From assembly GCA_026636295.1 (NCBI GenBank), contig CP089465.1, positions 186,001 to 250,000 on the forward strand: DNA of 64,000 bases, in the 5' to 3' direction. The position numbers and the translations under genes are program-made. The notes under the pieces are model-generated. The model had not been told where the DNA came from, did no database searches, and worked only from the letters and a program-made list of their open reading frames with translations. Below, one piece after another: positions 52,547 through 63,159 of this stretch (its first letter is position 1; every line of letters begins with the position of its first letter). Origin of the DNA: Medakamo hakoo. Lineage: Eukaryota > Chlorophyta > Trebouxiophyceae > Coccomyxaceae.

Positions 52547-53337
52547 ATGGAGACCCAGCTGACGTACGACAACCGGGTGCGTGCCGTGTTTTTTTGCGTT
52601 CCCACGCTCGCACCCTCTCGACGGCGCACCCGACCTCCCCTCTCATAAAAAAAAACTCCTTCCCCCGTCCGGCCATCCCTCCACACACCCACCACACCCC
52701 TGCAGCTCAAACACCTGGGCCTGCGCGTCAAGGAACGGTACACCACCCGCGACGGCCTGCACGCCCGCATCACGGGCCTCCTGGACACCGTGACGGGGCG
52801 GTTCCAGTACGCGGCCCGCCTGGAGAAGCTCGTCGGCCCGCCCCTGCCGTCCGCCACGGCGCCCTGGCGCACGAAGCGCGAGCAGCTTGCCACGCCGCGC
52901 GGGGCGCTGGGCGTGGCGTACTGCTCTCGCCGGGATGCCGTCCTAGCCCGTGCGGCGGCCGGCGGCGCGGCGGACCTGGGCAATGAAGCTTGGATCGCGG
53001 GCAAGGCCGTCGTGGAGGTGGACACGCGCACGCAGAAGGCGCGCGGGTACGGCCGAGTGTCGCTGTCCAAGTGAGTTGCTTGTGTTGCGTGTGGGGTGGC
53101 GCCGTGGGAGCGCGAAAACATGCCGTCACACACACCCCACCAACCCAAAACACACACGCGCACAGAAACTTTTTCGATTTCACGCCCACGCAGCAGCTGC
53201 GCATCGCGGCCGGCCTCGATTTCAACGTTGACGACAAGGGCCGGGTCACCCGCTTCCCCTTTCTGATGGTGCGCGAAAACTGTTGGTCGCTGCTGGCGGA
53301 TGACAAGGGCCGGGTGTCGCTGCGGTACGATTTGTGA
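52547..53337 (+). CDS. OEP21: Chloroplast outer envelope pore protein 21
   Basis: Three exons, 52547-52576, 52706-53070 and 53166-53337 (phases 0 and 2), give 188 residues, close to the 177 of pea OEP21. OEP21 is a beta-barrel anion channel for phosphorylated sugars in the plastid outer membrane, gated by ATP and triose phosphate. The start (METQLTYDNRLKHLGLRVKERY), the LDTVTG turn and above all the end (NFFDFTPTQQLRI ... MVRENCWSLLADDKGR then RYDL) align with the plant family without large gaps. There is no signal or transit peptide, as expected. This is the strongest single marker that the organism belongs to the green lineage. Confidence 0.9.
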
Positions 53338-54159
53338 AGGGAGAGGGAGGAGGTGGGGGGGAGGCGGGAGGGAGGAGAGGGCGGCAGCTGAGGGGCGGCA
53401 GGGCGGACGCGTGGGGAGTGCGGAGGCGGGCGTGTGCGCGTGTAAAGGGACGGACGGGCGGGCGGAAGAAATGCAACGAGGGCGGGCCCTGGGAGTGATG
53501 GAGGAGGTTGGTGGGAGAGGTCGGGGGGCGGGGGTGGCCGATTTCTTTTTTGTTCGTGCTGCTCCTCATGTGGGGGTCTGTACCGTGTGCCGGGGCTCTG
53601 GGGCCCAGCTTGAGGGGGAGGCGGAGATAGAGAGAGGGCTCTGTGCCTCGAGCAGCTCCTCTGCTCCACTACTTTCGTTCTCGCAAGCATATTTTTCAAC
53701 CTTTCCCTCGCCCGGCCCTGCCGCCGCGGCCCTGATCGGTGCGCAACTCGGTGTTGCGTTCGCCGTTGCTGGTGGGAGTGGCGGCCAGGAGAACGGCGGG
53801 CGCGGCGCGGGCGCCGCCAGGCGCCCGCTGCGCCTTAGCTCATTTGTTCGCGCCCTGCGACGAGCCTTTTCCAACCGCATGCGGTCTCCGCCGCCGCCAG
53901 CCACCGCCACGCACCAAATTGACGGCTCCGCCTATCCCATTGCCATGCACACACTTCAGGAAGCTTGGCCGACGTGGGACGGGCGTCATCGGGTGAGGAA
54001 GGAAGGCGTGGCGGCGACCGTGACTAAGCTTTCACACTTCGCGTGACCCTTCGCGACGCGCAGCGGCGCCCCGAGAGAGAGAAAAACTCCGTCGCTCCGC
54101 CTGATCCGGCGGTCGATTGAGGCCGCCGCCCGCCGCTCTTTGCGGACCGGGACCTTTTC
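53338..54159. other. Intergenic region without supported genes
   Basis: 822 bp between two genes on the plus strand. A TGTAA-like signal (GTGTAAAGG) lies about 100 bases after the OEP21 stop and could be a chlorophyte-type poly(A) signal. An open frame covering most of the region lacks domains and good codon bias, and I do not call it. Confidence 0.45.
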
Positions 54160-55799
54160 ATGCCTAGCAGTGAAGTGGACGGCCGTGACGGGCGGGGTGG
54201 AGGGCCTGGCGGCGCCGCAATCGATCGGTCTGCGCGCGACGGCGAAAGCGTCAACCCGCCAGCCGACGGCGGTCCTGAACCTGCGCCGCCGCCGCCGCCG
54301 CCCGCGACGGCCCTGGTCGACGGCCTGGCCGCCCAACTGGCCGGCACAGGCCTGGGACCGGCCGACGGCGGGCCTGCCGCCGCTCCGACGTCCGACGGCG
54401 GCGGCCTGGGCTCCAGGCGAACTTCCTCGCCTCCTGCGCTGGACGACGGCGGGCCCGCCGACGCGGCCGCCGCGGCGCGGACGCTGTACATCGGCAACCT
54501 GCATCCCTACGTGGACGAGGCCGTGCTCCTGGTGAGTTTTGCCTTTGCGAAAAAAGAAATGCACGCCCTCCTCGCGCCCGACCCCGCACACGACGCCTCC
54601 TTGTTGCTCACGTGTTTTCTTCCTCCCTCCTGCAAAAAAACACACAGGACATCTTCTCGACCGTCGGCACGGTGACGGAAATCAAAATCATCAAGGACAA
54701 AGCGACGGGCCTGTCTGCGGGCTACGGCTTCGTCGCCTTCGCCGACCCCGCGGCCGCCGGCGCCGCCCTGCGGTCCACGGCGGGCCGGCCGCTGTATGGC
54801 CAGCCCGCGCGCGTCAACTGGGCGTTTGCCAAGGCGGACCGGACTCGGACGGCGTCGCACACCCACCTGTTTGTCGGCGACCTGCCCGCCGGCATGACCG
54901 ACCGCTCCCTGCGCGCCGCGTTTGTGGCCGGCTGCGGGCCGTCGTGCAGCGACGCGCGGGTGATGTGGGACCACGCGACCGGGCGCGGGCGCGGGTATGG
55001 CTTTGTCGCCTTCCGCACGCCCGCCGACGCGGCGGCGGCCATCGACATCATGAACGGCGCCGTGCTGGGCGGGCGCCGCCTGCGCGTCGGCTGGGCGGCG
55101 CACCGCCTGCCTGGCCTGGGCGAGGGCGGCGGCGGGAGCGAGAGCGACGGCGGCGGCGGCGGCGACGCGCCCCCGTCCGCGGCCGTCGCCGCGCCAGGCG
55201 CGCCGCCCGACCCGGCGGCCCTGTCGGCCTCCTCGCCCGGCAACACCAACGTGTACGTCGGCGCCCTGCCGCCCGGCACCGAGGAAGGCGCCGTGTCCGC
55301 CGTGGCGGGCGCGTACGGGCCGATCGCGTCGGTGCGCGCGTTCCCCGGCGCCGGCTTTGCGTTTGTGGAGTTTGCCGACCACGGTTCCGCCGTCGCCGCC
55401 ATTGTCGGCCTGTCGACGACCGGCTGGTCGGACGGCCGCCGCCTGAAAGTGTCGTGGGGCCGGCCGCCGGGAGGCGGCGGCGGCGGAGAGCGAGGCGACG
55501 GCCGGGCGCGCGGCCGCGACCGCGACCGCGACCGCGGCGGCGGCGGCGGGTCGTCTTCCGCCGCCGCCGCTGCGGCCGCCGCGTCTGCCGCCGCCCAGGC
55601 CGCCTTGCTCCAGCAGTACGTCGCGCTAGGGCTCTTGCCGCCGGGCGCGGCGCTGCCACAACCGCCCGGGTCCGACGGCGGGAGTGGCGGCGGCGGCGGC
55701 GGCCAGCCCCCGCCCCCCCCCGGCGCGTCGACTGCCGCCCTGCTCCAGCTGTACGGTCTGGGCGGCGGCGGCCCGCCCGCCCGCCCGCCGCGCGGGTAG
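54160..55799 (+). CDS. Three-RRM RNA-binding protein, UBP1/TIA-1/Nam8 type
   Basis: Two exons, 54160-54531 and 54648-55799 (phase 0), encode 507 residues. The intron splits RRM1 just after RNP2 (LYIGNL). RRM1 has RNP1 GYGFVAF; RRM2 has LFVGDL, then CSDARVMWDHATGRGRGYGFVAF, nearly diagnostic of UBP1/TIA-1; RRM3 has VYVGAL and GFAFVEF. Plant UBP1 binds U-rich pre-mRNA and mRNA, aids splicing of suboptimal introns and enters stress granules. The N-terminal 105 residues and the C-terminal 120 are Gly/Pro/Ala-rich and disordered. An Arg/Asp dipeptide stretch follows RRM3. U-rich target introns are scarce in this window, which makes the binding preference here an open question. Confidence 0.92.
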
Positions 55800-56982
55800 A
55801 CATGCATGACACGCGCACACACTTCAGACAAAAAGAGAGAAACCCCCATTTAGGAGACTTTTTTTTTCGCTTCTTGCTCCTCCCGAGCGGTCTGTGTGCA
55901 GAGGCCACGCGCGAGAGGCAGAAGATGAAACACCCCACTCCCCTCCACCCCCATGCGGCCGCTGCCGCCTAGAGAGCAGAGCACTGCTGCTCTTCTCCCT
56001 GTGTGCGGCCGTGAAGAGGTGGCCGCGCGTCACCACCCCCCTTCTTTTTTCTGAACTCACCCCTCTCGACAATTTCTTTGTATTCTTTTCAACCTTGCCT
56101 TTTTTTTTTCGCGGCTGCGTGTCAGCTGCCCTCCCCCCCCATTTTTTTTGAACTTAGACGATTTACTTCAAGCTGGATGGCGGTGCTGGCAGGTTTTCTT
56201 CCTCGACTGGACGCGCGGACGAATAGAACGGAGTCGCGACCGAGAAAAAAAACTTGCCGCCCCCCTCGCTGCGCCTGGCCTTTACACAAACCTTGCCTCC
56301 TTTCTCCCGCGCTTCAAATAAAAAACCCTTCATGTGCCCGGCGGGGGGCGCCTCGCCTAGACCTTGTCCCCGCTTCCCCTGGTGCGCGGCCCGCGTTGCC
56401 GCGCGCACGTCCCGCTGCCTGCCTGCCCCGTGTGCGTTGCTCAAAAAATAAAGAGAAGAGAATTTTTTTCACTCGGTCCTGTGTCCTTTTGTGTGCGTCC
56501 GTCTCTCCCTCACCACCTCCCCCCCCCCGCGCGCACACGCCTGTGCATGGGGCGTGCGCGCCGGGGTTTGAGCTGGGAGGACGGACGAAGAACTTGCTCC
56601 CCCCTCCTTTCTTTTTCGGTTGAATTGTCGTCGTCACACTTTTTTCTTTGAGCGTGCAGCGTGGTGGGTGGTCGGTGGTCGAGGGCGGATCGAATGTTTC
56701 CCCGTCCACACACACGCACACACACCAAAAGCGCGTTGGGAGAGAGCCGGCCACTCCCCCCCTTTTTTTGTTAATTGTCGGAAAGCAGAAGACCAAACCC
56801 AAAAAAAAGCACGACAAAAAAAACAGAGAGAGGGAGAGAGGGGGTGGGTTGTGGCTCGGCCCCGGCTCTCACTCCCTCCACCCCCCTCCCCCACCAGCGG
56901 GCGAAACCGCAGCCGCCCGCCCCCACACGGCCGCGCGGGGGCACGCGCACATCCCTCCCTCAACACACCGCACGCCCTCAAC
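55800..56982. other. 1.2-kb intergenic region without supported genes
   Basis: This is the longest gene-free stretch. It is markedly AT-richer than the coding regions, with many T- and A-runs (56098-56109, 56144-56150, 56797-56823) and CA repeats near 56709-56725. Short open frames on both strands have no coding character. It must hold the 3' UTR of the RNA-binding protein and the promoter of the next gene. Confidence 0.5.
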
Positions 56983-59473
56983 ATGCGCAAGAGCGCTCGC
57001 CGTGCCACCGCCACTCAAAAAGGCGGCGGCCCGGCCGCGGCGCCGGCGCCGGACGCCACCTCCCCGGTCCGCCGCCCCCGCCCGCCGTCGTCGCTCTCCC
57101 CCCTCCCCGCCGGGCCGGGCTTTCTGTGCTCGCCGCCGCCGTTCGACGACGCGGCCGTCGCGGCCATGGAGGCCTTACTGGGCGGCTGTGGCGGCGGCGG
57201 CGGGGTTGGCGGGTGCGACGGTGGCGGCACGCCGCTAGGTGAGTGGGGCGTGGCAGGGACGAAAAAAGGGAAAGGCGAAAAAAAAACCGACGCCCGCGTC
57301 TGCACTCCCGCGCCCCCCCCCCCTCCCCCCTGCAGGCCGGCCCGGCACCGCCACGGCCACCACCCCGTCCGCGACCGCCTGCCTGGCGTCCTCCCCACCA
57401 CCGTACTGGTCCGCGGCCGCGGCCGCCTGCCTGACCCCGCTGCTGGCGGTTGCGGTGGGGCAGGGCGGAGGGGGCGGCACCGCCGCCGCCGCCGTCGCCG
57501 TCGCGCCGCCGCCCACCGCCGCCGCCGCCGCCGTGACGGGCGCGTCGCCCCTGTGGGGTCCGTCCCTCCTGGACGAGGCGGCTGCTTTACACGCGCACTG
57601 CGCCGGCGTCGGCGACTCGCCCGTGGGCGGCGGGCCGTCCGGCGGCCACCCAGCCGTGCCTCCCCTCCACCACCACCACCACCCTCCCGCCGCCGCGTCC
57701 ACGCCCGCCGGCAAGCGCGGCGCGGCGTCTTCTGCAGCCTCGTCGTTCGGCGGCGGCCTGACGCCCCTACCGCCCCGGGCGCACGAGGGCGGCGGCGGCG
57801 GCGGCGGCGGCGGCGCGGCGGCGCTCTGGCCGCTGGTGCCTCCACCGCCGCCCCCGCCCAGCGCCGCCGCCGCCGCCGCGGCTCCACCCCAGCCGCCGCC
57901 CGCCCCACCCGCCCAGCCCCTGCGCGGTCGGACAGCCGCAGCAGCTGCGTCAGCTGCCGCCGCCGCCGCTGCCGCCGCCGCCGCCCGGGCGAGCCCGTCG
58001 GCGGCGGCTGTCGGGAGCGGGAGCGGGAGCGGTGGCGGGTGCGGCGGCGGCGGCGACGGGATTGATTGGTCTCTGGTCGGCGCGCTGGGCGCCCTGCCGT
58101 CCCCGCTGCCGTCACACGGCGGGCGGAGCGGGGGCGGGAGCGGCGGCGGGCGCAGGGGCGGGCAGGGCGGGCGGCCCGGCCCGCCGCGTGCCCCCCCGCC
58201 CGCTGCGGACGGCGGTGGCGGCGCCTCCCTTCCCTCCCACCACCCGCCCGTGCGGCGGGACCCGAAACACACCTTTGTCAAAGTCATCGAGACGTACGCG
58301 GCAGCCACGACGACGACGACGGCGGGTGGTGGTGGTGGAGGAGGAGAGGGCGGCGCCGCCGCGGCGGACGGCGGCGCGCGCGCGGCGGCGGCGCCCGCCC
58401 GCCCGTCGACCGCTGCCCCGCCGCCGTCCACGGCGGCGGCCGCGCCTCCCCTGCCGCCGCCGCCTGCCCCGCCGCCGCCGCCCCTGACCAAGCCGCCGGG
58501 CCCCCTGGAAAACGCGGTCTCGTCCGTCGCGGCGGCCCTGGCCCGCGCCGCGACGGCGGTACTGGGGCCGCACCTCGCGGCGGCGGGCGCGCACGTCGTG
58601 GGCGGCGGCGGCGGCGGGCGCCCGCCGGCCGCCGCCCGCCCAGCCTCCAGCCCGGCCGACCGGCCGCCGTCCGACGGCGGTGGCGGTCCACCGGACCGTG
58701 GCTCCGAGACGGGCGCCGCCGCGGCGGCGGGCGGGACGAAGGCGGAGGAGGCTGGCGGCGACCCGACCACCACAGCGCCGTCCGCGTCCGCGCCGCCGCC
58801 GCCCGACTGCTGCCCGGCCTGCGCCGCGGCCTTGGCCGCGTCCGCTGCCGCCGTCTTTGCGGAAGCTGCTGCCGCCGGCTACAAAGCGGGCGCGGAGCTG
58901 GGACGGGTGCTGGGCCCCGGCCCGGCGGGCGGCGGCGGCGGCGGGAGCGGCGGCGGCGCGGCGGGCGGCGCCCGCCAGGCCCGCCCCCCCTCCGCCGCCG
59001 CCGCCCGGCGGGCGGCTGGCAAGGCTGGCGGCGCTGGCGGTGGCGCAAGCGACGCGACGGCGCCGGCCGCGGCGGGCGGCGGCGGCGCGGCTGAGGCCGG
59101 ACCGACGCCCGCGCCCGCCCCGGCGCGCGCGCCGCCCCCGCCCCCACCGCCGCCGCCCTCCCCGCCGCCCGGCCTGCTGGTGGCCATCGTGCGCGACGGC
59201 CGCACGCTGGCGGGCGCGCCGCCCGCCCTGGCGGCCGCGGCGGCCAAGGCGGCGGCTGCCGCGGCGGATGGGGGCGGCGCTCCACCCGCCGCCGCCGGCG
59301 CGTCTCGCACCCCCACGAAAGGCAAGCGCGCCGCCAGCTCGGCGGCGGCGTGGGTGGCCGCCGAGCCAGGTGGCGCTGGCGCTGGTGCGGGCGCTGCCCA
59401 GCCCTTGCAGCAGCCGGCTGCCAAGCGCCGGCGGGCGGCCGCGGCGGGCGTGGCAGCGGGTGGCAAAGGGTGA
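56983..59473 (+). CDS. Large Ala/Gly/Pro-rich low-complexity protein, probably nuclear
   Basis: Two exons, 56983-57238 and 57336-59473 (phase 1), give 797 residues. Nearly the whole chain is homopolymeric Ala, Gly and Pro with a His run near 225. Islands of ordinary sequence are ASPLWGPSLLDEAAALHAHC, DGIDWSLVGALGALPSP, DPKHTFVKVIETYAAA, a CCPACAAALAASAAAVFAEAA helix at ~605, and LLVAIVRDGRTLAG near 685. Basic ends (MRKSARRATATQK and AKRRRAAA) suggest a nuclear protein. No known domain is recognised; a transcription regulator or scaffold is possible. Clean splice sites and strong frame bias support a real gene despite its composition. Confidence 0.62.
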
Positions 59474-59910
59474 GGGGGGTTGAGGGTGGTGTGTGTGTGT
59501 GGGGAGGGCGCCTTGTGTGGAGGGCGCCTTTTTGCGTGCGTGTGCGCATGTGCGTGAGGGCGGGGTACGCTCACTGTGTGCGCGTGAGAGGGTGAGAGAG
59601 GGCGGGAGTGTGTGTGTGGGCGCGTCGACTTTTTCTCACGGAAGAAGAAAGAGAGACAAGAGAGGGAGGGCGGGCCAAGGTTGCTCTCTCTCTGCACTGC
59701 GCCCGTTCGCGGCGCTCGCTGTCTCGCGCGCTCCGTCCCCCTCTCTCGCGCCTTTTTTTGGATCGGGGGCGCCGTCCCTGCCGCGCGGCAAACCACCTGA
59801 CCTGCACGCGCACACGCCTCGCCGCCCACCGCCCCCTCGACCCGGGCGCGAACGCATCAACTCCCCCCCCCCCAAAATAAAACAAAGCGCTCGCTCGCTC
59901 GTCGCACCCG
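59474..59910. other. Intergenic region
   Basis: 437 bp between two genes on the plus strand, with GT runs near 59492-59500 and an imperfect direct repeat of GGAGGGCGCCTT (59505 and 59519). It ends in an A-rich stretch before the next start codon. No gene is seen. Confidence 0.5.
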
Positions 59911-61272
59911 ATGAACGCGGACGGCGCCGCCCAGGCCCTGGACGCCGCCCGGGCCGCGCTCGCCGCGGGTGACGTGGCCAAGGCCGAGCGCCTGGTGGAC
60001 AAGGCCATGAAGCTGCACCCGTCGGATGACGTCAGGCGCGTGCGGCTGGAAGTCAAGGCAAAGCGCGGCGCGCCACCGCCGCCGCCGCCCGGACCCCGCC
60101 CGGCCTCGCCCAACGGCGGCGTGCGGCACCGGGCGCCTGCCACCGGTGGCGCGGCGTCTGAGCCGTCCACGTCGGCCCAACAGCGGGAGGCGACGCCCGA
60201 GCAGCGGAGGCTGGTGAGTGTTTTGTTTTTCGATGCCATCGCTGTCGCGCCCCCCGCCCTCTGCCCGCACCACCCCCCACCCCCCACCCACACCCCGCGC
60301 CCACCGCCCACCGAACAGATCACGACCGTCCTGGAGGCCCGGTGCTACTACGCCGTCCTGTCTCTGCCGCGCTCCGCGTCGGACGACGACATCAAGCGGG
60401 CGTACCGCCGCCTGGCCCTGCGGCTGCACCCGGACAAGTGCGGCGCGCCGCGCGCGCCCGACGCCTTCCGCGCGGCGTCGCGCGCGTTCGCCTGCCTGTC
60501 GGACCCGCACAAGCGGCGGACGTACGACCGGACGGGCGTGGACCCGGACGACCCGAACGCAGGGCGCGGCGGCGGCGGCGGCTTTGGCTTCGGCGGGCCA
60601 GGCGCGACGCGCCGCCGCGGCGGCGGCCACTCCGCCGGCGGCTTCTACTCGTCCAACGCGCCTTTCCCCGACGGCTTCGACCCCGAAGAGATCTTCAACG
60701 CCTTCTTCGGCATGGGCGGCGGTTTTGGCGGGGGGGCCGGCCCGTTTGGCGGGCCGTTTGGCCCGCCGCCGGCCGCCCGCCGCCGGCCGCCCGCGCGCGG
60801 CGCGGCCGCGGACGGCGAGCCGGCGGCGCCGCCGTGGGCCGCCCTCCTCGCCCAGCTGGCCCCGCTCCTCCTCCTGCTGCTCCTGGCCATCCTGCCCGGC
60901 GGGTCGGACGAGCCGTACGGCTCCCACAGCGGCGGGCCCGGCCTGGCCTCCCCGCCCGTCTCCCTGGACGCCCGGCCGCCGCTGTATGGAGTGCGCCTGG
61001 AGACGGGGCCGCCCGCACGCACGCCCTTTTACGTGTCGTCCGCGGAAGCCTTCAACGCCCGCTTCCCGCCGCGGTCGCGGGCCCGGGCCCGCATCGAAGA
61101 CGCCGCGGACGAGGCGGCCCGCGAGCGCCTGGTGCGCGCGTGCGCGGACGCCAGGCGGAAGGCCGGCGGCGGCGGGGGTGGCGGCCTGTTTGGCTGGGGG
61201 CGGGGCAGCGGCGCGGACGCGGCCTTTGACGCGCCCGCGTGCGAGGAGCTGGCCGAACGGTTTGGGCGGTGA
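59911..61272 (+). CDS. DNAJB12/14-like J-domain protein with DUF1977
   Basis: Two exons, 59911-60213 and 60319-61272 (phase 0), encode 418 residues. The N-terminal ~50 residues (GDVAKAERLVDKAMKLHPSDD) match the short helical unit that precedes the J domain in this family. The J domain at ~108-175 carries the HPD triplet (RLHPDKC) needed to stimulate Hsp70. A Gly-rich FGFGG linker follows, then one membrane helix (LLLLLLLAILPGG) near 315 and a C-terminal DUF1977-type domain (YGVRLETG ... TPFYVSSAEAF). Family members are ER-membrane tail-facing co-chaperones in ER-associated degradation. Architecture and length fit well. Confidence 0.9.
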   Translation: MNADGAAQALDAARAALAAGDVAKAERLVDKAMKLHPSDDVRRVRLEVKAKRGAPPPPPPGPRPASPNGGVRHRAPATGGAASEPSTSAQQREATPEQRRLVSVLFFDAIAVAPPALCPHHPPPPTHTPRPPPTEQITTVLEARCYYAVLSLPRSASDDDIKRAYRRLALRLHPDKCGAPRAPDAFRAASRAFACLSDPHKRRTYDRTGVDPDDPNAGRGGGGGFGFGGPGATRRRGGGHSAGGFYSSNAPFPDGFDPEEIFNAFFGMGGGFGGGAGPFGGPFGPPPAARRRPPARGAAADGEPAAPPWAALLAQLAPLLLLLLLAILPGGSDEPYGSHSGGPGLASPPVSLDARPPLYGVRLETGPPARTPFYVSSAEAFNARFPPRSRARARIEDAADEAARERLVRACADARRKAGGGGGGGLFGWGRGSGADAAFDAPACEELAERFGR

Positions 61273-61713
61273 AGAGGAGGGGTGAGAGCGGGCGTGTCTT
61301 TTGTTAGAGAGCAGTGTTCGTCTTTAATTTTTTATTTGGTGGTGGGTGGAGGGTGGTGGTGGTGGTTGTGGGGTGGGAGGCATGTGGAAAAAGCGGGGGG
61401 CCCCCCGGCCGGCTGGAATGTCTGCGCGCACTCGCTCCTTTTTTGGGGGGTGCTCACCTCTGTCCCAGCCTTTGCGCCCGCTTTTCTGTGGGGTGTGCGC
61501 CCTTGCCTGAGCATTTTTTCGGCTGTCGGGTGCGTAGACCCGTCCACGTGCGATCGCAGGGCGGGCGTGGCGGTGGTGGCGGGGTTTGAGGGCGCGGGCG
61601 GCGCCTTGCTGTGGGGGCAGCCAGGGCCGAGCGCGCCGGTGCACCCGACCGCCCCCCCCCCCCCCCACCCTCTCTCCCCCCCCCCCAAAAAAAAAGCAAC
61701 AGCCTCCCCTCCC
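61273..61713. other. Intergenic region with poly-C/poly-A stretch
   Basis: 441 bp between two plus-strand genes. It is G-rich with GGT repeats at about 61340-61380 and ends in C-runs and an A-run (61661-61695) just before the next start codon. A short intron upstream of that start is possible because the stretch looks like a pyrimidine tract with an AG at 61701-61702. Confidence 0.45.
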
Positions 61714-62803
61714 ATGTCCTTCTTCTGCTTTGGCTGCGTCAGCCAGGGGTCCGTCAAGGTCGTGGAAACGCTCGGCAAATTCGCCCGCGTCGCCCGCCCG
61801 GGCTTCACCTGCCTGGCCTGGCCCCTGCAATACTTTGCGGGCACGGTCTCGCTGCGCGTGGAACAGGCCGACATCCGGGTGTCGACGAAATGCTCGGACG
61901 ACGTCTTTGTGGAGATCCACATTTCTGTGCAGTACTCGGTGGACGAGGGGTCGGCGTACAATGTGCGCGCGTGGTGAAGGGGGCGGGGAAGGCGGGGTCC
62001 GCGCGCGACAGGCCCTCCCCCCCCTCCCCCCTTCAATTTTTTGCACCCCCCCCTCCACCCCCGCCCCACCCAGGCCTTTTACCGCCTGACCAACCCGGTC
62101 CAACAACTGACCGCCTACGTCTGCGACACCGTCCGGTCCACCGTCCCCCGCCTCACTCTGACCGACGTGTTTGTCAAAAAAGAAGTCATCGCGGCCGCCG
62201 TGCGGGACGAGCTGAGTAAGCAGGTCGGGTCGTGGGGGTACACCCTGCTGGGCGCCCTGGTGACGGACGTGTCGCCGGAGCCGTCGGTGCGGGCGGCCAT
62301 GAACGAGATCCAGGCCCAGCAACGCCTGCGCCAGGCGGCCAAGGAGAAGGGTGAGGCGACAAGGGGAGGGGAAGGGCAGGCGCGCACACCCAGGCGGCCA
62401 GCAAGCATCCCACACACGCGCCCACGCCCACACCACACCCACCCACCCACACACAGCCGAAGCCAACAAAATTCTGGCCGTCACCGCCGCGTCGGCCGAA
62501 GCCGAGGCGAAGCGGCTGCAGGGCGAGGGCATCGCCAACCAGCGCAAAGCCATCGTGGCCGGGCTGCGCGAGTCCGTCCGCGCCTTTGACGGCGCCGTGG
62601 ACGGCGTCAGCTCCAATGACGTCCTCGCCCTGATGCTAATGACGCAGTGGCTGGACACGCTGCACGCGGTGGGGTCGTCCTCCCGGTCCAACGCCGTGTT
62701 CCTGCCGTCGTCGCCCGCGGCGTTCGGGGAGCTGTCGGCGCAGATCACGCAGGCGGTGCTGGCATCGGCGCCTCCGGCGGCGGAGATGATGAGCCGGGAG
62801 TGA
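61714..62803 (+). CDS. HIR: HIR-type SPFH/band-7 protein
   Basis: Three exons, 61714-61962, 62074-62350 and 62457-62803 (phases 0 and 1), give 290 residues, the normal length of plant hypersensitive-induced reaction proteins. These proteins line microdomains of the plasma membrane and form oligomers. The start MSFFCFGCVSQGSVKVVETLGKF matches the family; Cys 5 and 8 are likely palmitoylation sites, while the usual Gly-2 myristoylation site is absent. Further matches are SAYNAFYRLTN, VRSTVPRLTLTDVF and AMNEIQAQQRLRQAA. The donor AAT|GTGCGC was chosen because it alone restores YNAFYRL; a GTGAAG twelve bases later would break frame. The C-terminal half is the usual long helix. Confidence 0.92.
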
Positions 62804-62883
62804 GAGAGGCAGAGGGGCGGGTTGCAACCTTTTTTTTTGTTCCCATCCCACCCCCTTCCTTCTCACACCCTCCAAGAAGAAAA

Positions 62884-63159
62884 ATGGACGGCGAGACCGC
62901 CGCCGGCCTCCTCGCCCGCGCTCGGTACTACTTGCAATTGGGCGAGCGGGACGCGGCCCGTCTGCACGTGGATCTGGCCATCGAATGGCTGACCGTGGCG
63001 CTGGCGGACGTGGAAGAAAACATGGACGGCGAGACCGCCGCCGGCCTCCTCGCCCGCGCCCGGTACTATTTGCGGTTGGGCGAGCGGGACGCGGCCCACA
63101 TGCACCTGGACCTGGCCATCGACTGGCTGACCGCGGCGCTGCGGGACGTGGAGGCGGCG
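62884..63159 (+). repeat. Two tandem 138-bp units inside a coding region
   Basis: Unit 1 is 62884-63021 and unit 2 is 63022-63159, each 46 codons and both starting ATGGACGGCGAGACCGCC. They are near-identical over the first 75 bases, with scattered substitutions in the second half. The repeat keeps the reading frame. Confidence 0.9.

Noticed and set aside
53300-54046. A 248-codon plus-strand frame between OEP21 and the RNA-binding protein gene
   Set aside because: It starts inside OEP21 coding sequence and has no domain, splice logic or consistent codon bias.
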